Shown here: positions 17,589 to 24,830 of the stretch, piece by piece | Numbering within the stretch: the first letter of the stretch is position 1 | Layout: each line of letters opens with the position of its first letter | NCBI GenBank assembly: GCA_014860565.1 | Contig: JACZJN010000203.1 | Span: 1 to 46,057 of the forward strand | From: Bacteroidota bacterium | Lineage (GTDB): Bacteria; Bacteroidota; Ignavibacteria; SZUA-365 | Direction of reading: 5' to 3' | Length of the DNA: 46,057 nt | Program-made: the position numbers and the translations under genes | The notes under the pieces: model-generated | Told to the model about the DNA's origin: nothing | The model's input: only the letters and a program-made list of their open reading frames with translations | Databases searched by the model: none

Positions 17589-17597
17589 TACGTAGAA

Positions 17598-17625
17598 TAG
17601 GATGCACGAGCAGTCGTGCATCCTA
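17598..17625 (+). terminator. Perfect 12-bp hairpin after the OmpA-family gene
   Basis: The arms TAGGATGCACGA and TCGTGCATCCTA are exactly complementary around a GCAG loop, starting 9 bases past the stop. There is no T-run. By position it is the 3' end of the OmpA-family transcript and the boundary before the small-protein operon. It resembles the hairpin at 15495-15519 in size and lack of a T-run. Confidence 0.55.
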
Positions 17626-17696
17626 GCATATTCCCATGTCGACTTGAACGAAGCACGTCAAGCTTATCCGGGTAGTAATAATAAATGGTGGATACA

Positions 17697-17846
17697 ATGT
17701 TGTACATGATAGCGGTAGTACTTTTGATCTTATGGATACTGGGTTTGCTGACCTCGTACACAATGAGCGGGTTCATACATATTCTATTAGTCGTGGCGAT
17801 TGTGATTGTGCTGGTGAGAGTTATCAGCGGTAGAAAGGTGGCGTAG
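17697..17846 (+). CDS. lmo0937-family small membrane protein
   Basis: A 49-residue protein with two membrane helices: MLYMIAVVLLILWILGLLTS, then the conserved YTMSGFIHILLVVAIVIVL, and a basic tail (RVISGRKVA). The WxLGLxTSYTxxGFIHxLLV pattern is diagnostic of the lmo0937 family (DUF5670), whose members are widespread, stress-associated in some bacteria and of unknown mechanism. GGTGGA precedes the ATG. The stop codon is separated by one base from the ATG of the DUF3943 gene, so the two are surely co-transcribed. The tail should face the cytoplasm by the positive-inside rule. Confidence 0.85.
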   Translation: MLYMIAVVLLILWILGLLTSYTMSGFIHILLVVAIVIVLVRVISGRKVA

Positions 17847-17847
17847 C

Positions 17848-19386
17848 ATGAGGTCGTTCGTTCTGTTCATCCTTTTGCTGCCTTTGTACCCACTTTCAGC
17901 CCAAAGTATCTATACTTCCGCTGCTCCCCTACAAGAGCCAGGCTGCGAGGTGGAAGGTTCCCGGCTTTTCCAAAGTGTGATACACGTCGGAAATGGAGCG
18001 TTCGAATCGGATGGAGTGGGTGGAATGGATGATTCGCTTCGCCACAATCAGTATGGCAACCTTCGGGATGACAATCCACTTTATAATAAAAAATCGTCGG
18101 TTGCCATGGTGGCACTGCGCGTTACACTGGCGAACGTTTCCACTTGGGCGGTGGACCGCTTCATTTTCAACTACGATTTCGCCCGTGTTGGACCCGATAC
18201 ATGGCAACGCAATATTGAATCCGCTCCGGTCTGGGACTCTGACCGCTTCGGCATGAACTACTTTTTCCATCCCTTCTCAGGCGGCATGTTTTTCAACGCG
18301 GCACGGGCAAACGGGTTCGATTTTTATGAGTCGATCCCCTTCGCCTTTCTCGGCAGCCTGGAATGGGAGTACCTTGGAGAGAATACCCATCCGTCATACA
18401 ACGACTTCATCAATACCCCCGTTAATGGTGTGTTTTTTGGAGAAATCCTGTATCGATTGGGCTCAAACATACTCGATGATGGTGCGACCGGCTGGAGCAG
18501 GTTCTTTAGGGAGACCGCTGTTGCGATTATGACGCCGACCCGATTTTTCAGCCGCCTTTTCAGCGGTGCGCTTGCACGCACGACGACGGACCTCGTGTAT
18601 CAGAAAGAACCTCTGAACATCACGCTTTCCGGCGGCTATCATCGCGTAAATGAGGGAAAAACCTGGGAATTCGGTACAAACAGTGTGAACGTCAATCTCC
18701 ATCTCGACTACGGAAATCCATTTGAAAAACGAACGCGAAAGCCATATGACTTTTTCAAATTGCGGACCGACCTTGACTTTGGTGTGGGGAGAAAAATCAT
18801 CGATAATATCACGGGATATGGTGTTCTCGTTGGACGGAACGTGGCGACGGCCAACTCGGACCTGTTTGTCGGTATTTTCCAGCATATGAACTTTTTTGAT
18901 AACAATACATTCGAACTTGGCACCATCGGCTTCGGTCCAGGTGTCATGTCGAAGCTACCGACATCAAAGAAGTCAAACCTTTATGCGAATCTCCACGTAG
19001 CACTGGTTCCCTTCGGCGGCCTGAGCGGACGATGGGGACCCGATACGACGCAGACAAGGGATTACAACTATAGCGGCGGCGCAGAACTCAAAGTGGAAGC
19101 GAGTTATGACTTTGGAGGTATTTGTGATCTCACACTGATCGGATACTACTGGGCCCTCCGCACATATGTCGGAACACCCGAGTCTAGCTACATCGCACTT
19201 GTCAAACCTCGCCTCACCTTTCACCTTTTCGATAATGTCAGTATTGGATTTGAGCATTTGATTTATTACAGTGACAGATACCCGACGAATTTTCCGTCCG
19301 TGCATTCCGTCAGAACCGAGCAAAAAGTATTTGTTTCGATATTCCTGGAAGAATTCAAGTTCAAACGGAACAGCGCAGCGAACTGA
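17848..19386 (+). CDS. DUF3943-domain exported protein
   Basis: A 512-residue protein with a signal peptide (MRSFVLFILLLPLYPLSAQ). The central region carries the DUF3943 signature: FFHPFSGGMFFNAARANGF and then the block around FLGSLEWEYLGE with NDFINTPVNGVFFGE. The second half consists of alternating beta strands (such as LNITLSGGYHRVNEG and VSIGFEHLIYYSD), as expected for an outer-membrane barrel. The family has no established function. It lies in a tight operon between a small membrane protein and a PAP2 phosphatase, which suggests a role in lipid or envelope handling. AAAGGTGG precedes the ATG. Confidence 0.82.
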   Translation: MRSFVLFILLLPLYPLSAQSIYTSAAPLQEPGCEVEGSRLFQSVIHVGNGAFESDGVGGMDDSLRHNQYGNLRDDNPLYNKKSSVAMVALRVTLANVSTWAVDRFIFNYDFARVGPDTWQRNIESAPVWDSDRFGMNYFFHPFSGGMFFNAARANGFDFYESIPFAFLGSLEWEYLGENTHPSYNDFINTPVNGVFFGEILYRLGSNILDDGATGWSRFFRETAVAIMTPTRFFSRLFSGALARTTTDLVYQKEPLNITLSGGYHRVNEGKTWEFGTNSVNVNLHLDYGNPFEKRTRKPYDFFKLRTDLDFGVGRKIIDNITGYGVLVGRNVATANSDLFVGIFQHMNFFDNNTFELGTIGFGPGVMSKLPTSKKSNLYANLHVALVPFGGLSGRWGPDTTQTRDYNYSGGAELKVEASYDFGGICDLTLIGYYWALRTYVGTPESSYIALVKPRLTFHLFDNVSIGFEHLIYYSDRYPTNFPSVHSVRTEQKVFVSIFLEEFKFKRNSAAN

Positions 19387-19421
19387 AGAAACGGAGACCG
19401 AATATATTAACCTAGTGAGGT

Positions 19422-20234
19422 ATGACTGTGAACAAGGCTCTGTGGCTGTTGATTGTTTTGGTATTCTTTCCTTATTCGATGATGGGGCAGTACTCTGATC
19501 CGCCACCTCCCGCTGAACCGCTTTCATATACATTTTCACAGTTCGGGAACGAAACCTGGTCGTTTGTCAAGCAGCCGGGAAACTGGGATGCGGGCGACGT
19601 GCTGAGAATGGGTCTGATCGCTGGTGGAGCCTATCTTATTATGGAAACCGCCGACCAGCCGATCCGGGATTTGGCGCAGAGGAATCAAGCATCCGCAAAG
19701 AACATCCCGATGGAGTTTGGCCGGTTGTGGGGGGATCTCTCCGCGCCTGTCGTGCTGTTTACCGGATTTGCCGTGCATTCCTTGCTGACAGGTGATCCGA
19801 AAACTCGGAAGATCGGGTATGAAATCGGCCAGGCTTCTCTGTACGCTGGAGCGGTCGCTTTTATCATGAAATCTGTCATCGGCAGAGGGAGGCCCTATCT
19901 CAACGAGGGCACCACATCGTTTCACCCATTCTCATCTATTTTCAATGATGACTACAAGTCTTTACCCGGAGGGCATACAACCGCGGGGTTTGTCCTCTCC
20001 ACAGTCCTTTCCAGAAACGTGGAGCCCACATGGCTCAAGATCGTCGCATACATCCCAGCCGCGCTGACCTTCATTTCACGGATTTATCAGGATAAGCATT
20101 GGACGTCCGATGACTTTACGGGAGCAGCGCTCGGCTACTTTATCGCTACCTGGGTGGTTGATCAGCATGAGATGAGCAGTACGACTGTTGGTATGTCATC
20201 GACGCTCCCTCTTTCGATTACGATCACATTCTGA
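19422..20234 (+). CDS. PAP2-family phosphatase, third gene of the operon
   Basis: A 270-residue exported or membrane-bound phosphatase. It has a signal peptide (LWLLIVLVFFPYSMMGQ) and all PAP2 motifs: KSVIGRGRP (K-x6-RP), LPGGHTTAGF (GGH in place of SGH), and SRIYQDKHWTSD (SR-x5-H-x3-D). The family hydrolyses lipid phosphates, polyprenyl pyrophosphates or sugar phosphates. It follows the DUF3943 gene by 35 bp on the same strand. The pairing of a probable outer-membrane barrel with a lipid phosphatase suggests a joint role in remodelling envelope lipids or lipid A; this is inference. Confidence 0.87.
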   Translation: MTVNKALWLLIVLVFFPYSMMGQYSDPPPPAEPLSYTFSQFGNETWSFVKQPGNWDAGDVLRMGLIAGGAYLIMETADQPIRDLAQRNQASAKNIPMEFGRLWGDLSAPVVLFTGFAVHSLLTGDPKTRKIGYEIGQASLYAGAVAFIMKSVIGRGRPYLNEGTTSFHPFSSIFNDDYKSLPGGHTTAGFVLSTVLSRNVEPTWLKIVAYIPAALTFISRIYQDKHWTSDDFTGAALGYFIATWVVDQHEMSSTTVGMSSTLPLSITITF

Positions 20235-20317
20235 TTTCCCCGATCAGGCCTTGAAGGACAGGAAGTGACTTCTTCCCGCATGACACTGATATTCGCAGGG
20301 AGTCCTTCCAGCGGGCA

Positions 20318-21715
20318 TCATTCTTCTTCCGGGAAGCCAACGATATCCGCCACGCCGCTGCGAAGCGAGAACCACAAATACTGCAGAAACAAGTCTTCCG
20401 TGTGTCTGCGGTAACGTACCTTTCCCTTCTTGAGCATCCCATCCCCGTCCCTCTGATTGTCCCCTCGAATAACAAAGAGATATCCGTAGAGCGACGCGAT
20501 CTGATCCCACAATCCGTTCGCGCTCCCGGTCTTTTTATCGAGTATCGACAGCTCCAGCTCATCGTAAATAACATCGATCTCACCACGGGCTCTCCCATTG
20601 ATGACCGAGACTGCATACCTGGCGGTCTTCACCTTTCCGGAAGTAATGCGGACATGTTCGCAAGGCTCGAGAAAGGCGTTGAGCACCGTTGCATCCATGC
20701 TGCCAAGAGAGCCGGAATAGTTCAAGGAAAAAGTATCAGATGTGAGAGGCATTGTCAGGGACAGCTTCATGGGAGCGGCATTCATGAATATTCCATCCGC
20801 GATCACCTGCATCGTGTCGGCTTCTTCCGATTGATTCGAAATCCCGCGCACGGAGACATTGACGGAATCGAAAGTAATGATTCCAGGAACGCCCCGGACC
20901 GTAACCCGTTCACCGTATTTCAGACGTCCATTTGTGATGGTAATACTCTCAATGGACAGGTCCTGCTGAATGGATACGAACACCTCATTCAGCATTTTTG
21001 GGGGAAGAGAGTCTGGTCTGTAGGGTTTGTCCATGTTCACCAGAATATCAGCGAACGCATCGCGCATCGCGATCGAGCGCACCTGATAGCTATCGCCCTT
21101 CAGAATCGATCGGAAGTTAATTCCGCTCATCACCGCGATGGGAATGCTGGCAGTGAAACGGGTTTGCCGGTCTGGACTCCTTGCAAAAAACTCCTCCGTC
21201 TCCAGGGTTGAAAAGAATTGGCTGGAATCCGCGGCAACAACAGAGTCGGGGATAGAAACGCGCATGCTCTGGCAGTGCCATTCATTCCCGGATGGATAAA
21301 AACGAAGCACCAGATTATCAATGTCCAGTCTGGACTGCGCAAAAATCTCCGACGTTGCCTCCTGATGCCAGAGGAGAGCGAGCCAGTCCATTCCCCGTAT
21401 GCTGACAGCGGTCAGGTTTCCTGTAACAGAGGAATCGACCGAAAGCATGGAAACGCTATCGCATACCAGACGATTCTCCCAGACACTGTAGTGCAGGTCT
21501 CCGAGTTGAATGGTGTGTCCCGGGTATGCTTTGGCAAATGCACTCGCAGCCGCATCCTTCGCATACCAATTAATCAGAGGATCGCGAAAGATGAGGAACA
21601 CGAAAAAGAAAAATACCAGAATCGCTCCGGTCACGATGCCGCTGTAAAGCGCGATTTTACGGAGAGAGCGTTTTTTTCGGGGATGCAATTTCATTTCGGG
21701 GTCTATCGTGTTCAT
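20318..21715 (-). CDS. AsmA-like membrane-anchored protein
   Basis: A 465-residue protein with a basic cytoplasmic start (KLHPRKKRSLRK) and one membrane helix near residues 22-43 (IVTGAILVFFFFVFLIF), followed by a long periplasmic beta-rich part. The order of features resembles the AsmA/DUF748 lipid-transport-associated family: an early strand with a short acidic motif (LGDLHYSVWENRLVCDSVSM), repeated strands of the form SIESITITNGRLKYGE, and a C-terminal helical segment. AsmA-like proteins are thought to bridge inner and outer membranes for phospholipid traffic. The usual N-terminal LxxDLPxG pattern is not exact, so assignment is by fold pattern only. AAGGA lies five bases before the ATG. 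Confidence 0.6.
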   Translation of the reverse strand: MNTIDPEMKLHPRKKRSLRKIALYSGIVTGAILVFFFFVFLIFRDPLINWYAKDAAASAFAKAYPGHTIQLGDLHYSVWENRLVCDSVSMLSVDSSVTGNLTAVSIRGMDWLALLWHQEATSEIFAQSRLDIDNLVLRFYPSGNEWHCQSMRVSIPDSVVAADSSQFFSTLETEEFFARSPDRQTRFTASIPIAVMSGINFRSILKGDSYQVRSIAMRDAFADILVNMDKPYRPDSLPPKMLNEVFVSIQQDLSIESITITNGRLKYGERVTVRGVPGIITFDSVNVSVRGISNQSEEADTMQVIADGIFMNAAPMKLSLTMPLTSDTFSLNYSGSLGSMDATVLNAFLEPCEHVRITSGKVKTARYAVSVINGRARGEIDVIYDELELSILDKKTGSANGLWDQIASLYGYLFVIRGDNQRDGDGMLKKGKVRYRRHTEDLFLQYLWFSLRSGVADIVGFPEEE

Positions 21716-21811
21716 TGGTATCCTTGCCTCCCCCTTGCGCGGATCACCGCATCAGGGGTATTTATGGCACATGCTGCCCGCACACGGTGGCCCAGCGCAG
21801 TGCGTTTCTGT

Positions 21812-22390
21812 TCATTTCTTGCGTTTCCCGCCGCCGTGCTTGCCGTTGCTGCTCTTGCCGTTGCCCTGTTTGCCACTGCTCCGCATCCGGGAACCGTTCT
21901 GTTTTCTGTCCTTGCTGGTCTTGTTGTAATGCCCGTTGTTGCCACCCTTCTGCTTCTGCTCACCCACCCACTTGCTGTGCTGGGGATGATGCTTATTGAC
22001 GAAGTACTTTGAATCATGACTATCGCGGATAAATGCCTGACCGTGGCGGCCCTTGTAGGAGGAATATTTGTCGCGATAGGTATAATGATGTCGCCATGGG
22101 TCACGATCATTCACCACGATCTTGTAGGAATTGTAATAATCATAGTGCGCGTAACGGCTCGGCAGGTGCGACCGGTAAATCCAATGACCGCCTTCATAAA
22201 AGTAGAACCGGTGCCTGGGAACATTGTAATACACTTCGATATCCGGCAGGTAATAGTACTCCGCATAGTCATAGCCGACGGGCCCCCACGCGGGCTGAAT
22301 ATCGAGATTGAAGCTTATACCCACCTGTAATTGCGCAGAAAGCGCGGGCGGCAGCATTAATGCTGCGAGTAATACCAATACGTATCGCAT
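21812..22390 (-). CDS. Exported basic protein with Tyr/His-rich domain
   Basis: A 192-residue protein of a type frequently seen in Bacteroidota. It has a signal peptide (MRYVLVLLAALMLPPALSAQ), then a compact Tyr/Pro/His-rich domain (QPAWGPVGYDYAEYYYLPDI, EGGHWIYRSHLPSRY, DPWRHHYTYRDKY), then a strongly basic Lys/Gly/Asn/Ser-rich tail of about 70 residues that is probably unstructured. The basic tail could bind nucleic acid, LPS or other polyanions at the cell surface. No enzymatic function is known for the family. AAGGAG sits well ahead of the ATG. The low-complexity tail explains the biased DNA at 21820-21960. Confidence 0.75.
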   Translation of the reverse strand: MRYVLVLLAALMLPPALSAQLQVGISFNLDIQPAWGPVGYDYAEYYYLPDIEVYYNVPRHRFYFYEGGHWIYRSHLPSRYAHYDYYNSYKIVVNDRDPWRHHYTYRDKYSSYKGRHGQAFIRDSHDSKYFVNKHHPQHSKWVGEQKQKGGNNGHYNKTSKDRKQNGSRMRSSGKQGNGKSSNGKHGGGKRKK

Positions 22391-22438
22391 GGGAATTCTC
22401 CTTTATCTTGCATCATTGAACGCGACTTCCCTTCTATA

Positions 22439-22861
22439 ATGTATGAAGGGCTGCCGCAGCAAGCGTTACACAACCCCAGCAAAGAGTTATACTATTCACA
22501 CGTCGGTCTCATGGTCGCTTCCCCGCAGTGCGCCCCTCGTGAGTGCGGCAGCAATAGAAACAGGATGCTGCATTCACGAGAGTCCCAGGCCGACATTCCC
22601 AGCGGGTCGTTCCGGATCCGAACGAACCTCGCGTGGGCAACGAACCTCATGAAGAAGGTGACGGATCAAAAACCCAAATGGGAATACATTGATACCTACG
22701 CGGCCCTGCTCTACAAGACCGGGAAGCTGAAAGAGGCGGAGAAGCAGGCGCTGCGGGCGATCGAGATCGGATCAAAAACCGGACAGGCGATGGATTCGAC
22801 GCGCGCGCTCCTCGCGCGGATTCGCAATGCGCGAGAGACGAGCAGACAGAGAAAACCGTGA
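22439..22861 (+). CDS. Tail fragment of a thioredoxin/TPR protein
   Basis: The 140-codon frame becomes protein-like only from about 22616: NLAWATNLMKK, then WEYIDTYAALLYKTGKLKEA and EKQALRAIEIGSKTGQ. This is a helical TPR pair with the YxDTYAxLLYKTG signature that ends many Bacteroidota thioredoxin-like exported proteins. The first 60 codons look like random sequence, with no signal peptide and no thioredoxin domain. The likely reading is that the 5' two thirds of a TlpA-like gene were lost and only the C-terminal repeats remain. It could still encode a small helical protein if a local start is used, but no convincing ribosome-binding site was seen. Confidence 0.45.
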   Translation: MYEGLPQQALHNPSKELYYSHVGLMVASPQCAPRECGSNRNRMLHSRESQADIPSGSFRIRTNLAWATNLMKKVTDQKPKWEYIDTYAALLYKTGKLKEAEKQALRAIEIGSKTGQAMDSTRALLARIRNARETSRQRKP

Positions 22862-22958
22862 TCAGACTTCTCTGCGAACGTGGCGTTCAATCCGCGACTG
22901 GACTGCCCTGCGGTTCCTCCTCTCGTCAATCCCCTCTGGACTCCCGGAGTGTCCACAG

Positions 22959-24662
22959 TTACCGACAAACGACAAACGTTCGCTTGATTATCCCTTGCCC
23001 ACCGACGATGCAAAGCAAATATATCCCGTTCCGCAGGTCCTGCGTCTCAATCTCCAGATGAGTATCCCCCGTTTCAGACACCGGCACGACGTTGGAGGCG
23101 ACGGACCGTCCTGTAAGGTCGGATACCCCTACTTCATACGTCCCAGGATGGGTAATCCAAAGGTTCATCGAGAGCGTTGACGCGGCAGGGCTGGGATACA
23201 GATCCGCGATCGCCATGCCACGATCAGCTGCAAGAACGGATGCGGTCGTTTCCGGGAACTTGCGGATAACGAAGGCGCCGAATTTCGGAAATTGCGAGAC
23301 GGGGGTTTTCTCGCCCCCGATAGGGCTTGCCGTGCTGTGCCCCGTCATCGGCACGATGATCTCACTTCCTGCCGGACACACGCCCGTAATGACATCGTTG
23401 TAATAATCGGTTACATTGATCAACTGGTAGCGGTCGCCAGGACGGTATTGCAGCTGAGAAATGTCGATTCGCACCTCATCTGCATTCTCCCAGTTGTAGA
23501 TGGCCACATGCGCGGTTCCCTGCTCGTATTTGTTCGGGAGCACGAAATACTCCACCCCTTCGGTCGGCACATCCTGTGATGCTTCCGTATTGCGCCACAA
23601 GGACCAATCAATGTCTCCAAATGTCGTAAGATATGGCAGCGCCGTGCCACCGTAGATCCTGTTGCCGTTTGCAGAAAAATCATCGAAAGGTGCGGTCAAT
23701 CGCAGCTGCCCGAGAAAATAGTTGCTGTCCAATGTCATGTGAATCGAGCCGTAGTTCGCACCGATATTATTGCAGAGGCCTTTCACGGATGCGGTTATCC
23801 CGGCGTATGTGTAATTGTGCTTCATGACCAGGTTTCGCGTCGGCCGATCGGGGTTGTTGTTGACAATATAGAAGTTGTGCATGCGAGAATCGTCAAACCT
23901 CGAACATGCGCCACCGTTGAACACAATATTGTTCCGGATGTCGTAGTTGTCGATGCCCTGGTTCGTCGACCAAAGCTTCACGTTAAACCCATACCCGCTG
24001 AAAAAAATGTTGTCATGGATGATGCGTGTATTCGTTGTATCGTTCTGCGTATAGATACCATGCCCATGCGCCAAGGTCCCGTCATCCCATCCATTATGGT
24101 AGATCAGACAACCGTACAGTTCCGCTCCTTTCGCCGCGTTCCAGAGGTCGATCCCATCCGCCATATCGTGGAGCACCATATTGATGAACTTGATATTCGG
24201 GGCAAGGCATTGAATATAGGAACGCCACGACGCCCGTACGGCTGCGGAACTCATGACTTCGATTCCCCAGAACCAGGTATTGCTGCAGCCGGACGTGAAC
24301 GAATTGGCCGCCCCCAGGTAGAGAACAATCTGATTCATCTCCCCATCCAACGTCGCCCGCTCGTTCCTGTAATTTCTGAATACGATCGGTGCATCGACGC
24401 TCCCGTTTGTATTGCAAACGAAGGAAATGTTGCCATAGGCCGGGTCCCACGTGACGGTGTTTGTGTATGTACCCCCTCGCAGCCATACCGTATCGCCCGG
24501 GAGCAGAGCGTCGGGCTGGTCCAGTGCCGTTTGCAGTGTCCAGGGACTGTCGATACTCCCCGTACCCATGGGTGCGGCCCCAGGTGCGACATAGAAACTG
24601 GACGCGATGCCGCTCCCGGTGTACAGCAGCATGATCAAGGCGCAGCAGAAAACAACATTCAT
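22959..24662 (-). CDS. Secreted right-handed beta-helix protein with T9SS tail
   Basis: A 567-residue protein with a signal peptide (MNVVFCCALIMLLYTGSGIA). The next segment, FYVAPGAAPMGTGSIDSPWT then LLPGDTVWLRGGTY, is the usual opening of secreted pectate-lyase-like parallel beta-helix proteins. Repeated NxIIHDNIFFSG and NNIVFNG turns (residues 130-330) support the helix fold. These folds typically bind or cleave polysaccharides, but the catalytic residues could not be identified. The C-terminus (LYPSPAASTLSMNLW, DLTGRSV, LRNGIYLLCI, TFVVCR) is a divergent type A sorting domain for type IX secretion. It is transcribed divergently from the acylase gene across about 170 bp. Confidence 0.82.
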   Translation of the reverse strand: MNVVFCCALIMLLYTGSGIASSFYVAPGAAPMGTGSIDSPWTLQTALDQPDALLPGDTVWLRGGTYTNTVTWDPAYGNISFVCNTNGSVDAPIVFRNYRNERATLDGEMNQIVLYLGAANSFTSGCSNTWFWGIEVMSSAAVRASWRSYIQCLAPNIKFINMVLHDMADGIDLWNAAKGAELYGCLIYHNGWDDGTLAHGHGIYTQNDTTNTRIIHDNIFFSGYGFNVKLWSTNQGIDNYDIRNNIVFNGGACSRFDDSRMHNFYIVNNNPDRPTRNLVMKHNYTYAGITASVKGLCNNIGANYGSIHMTLDSNYFLGQLRLTAPFDDFSANGNRIYGGTALPYLTTFGDIDWSLWRNTEASQDVPTEGVEYFVLPNKYEQGTAHVAIYNWENADEVRIDISQLQYRPGDRYQLINVTDYYNDVITGVCPAGSEIIVPMTGHSTASPIGGEKTPVSQFPKFGAFVIRKFPETTASVLAADRGMAIADLYPSPAASTLSMNLWITHPGTYEVGVSDLTGRSVASNVVPVSETGDTHLEIETQDLRNGIYLLCIVGGQGIIKRTFVVCR

Positions 24663-24830
24663 GGTTTGCTACCAAGAGTATGACGGATATAGTGCACGAT
24701 AAACTACAAGTCGCATGCATGTTTGTCAATCCATCCGGTCAGAATGGAGGGACGCGAAGCTGCCCATTCTTGCATCCGTTCCGGCGGTGAAGTAGTTTCC
24801 GGCACGTGCAATTCTTCAAAAGGTCCCGGA

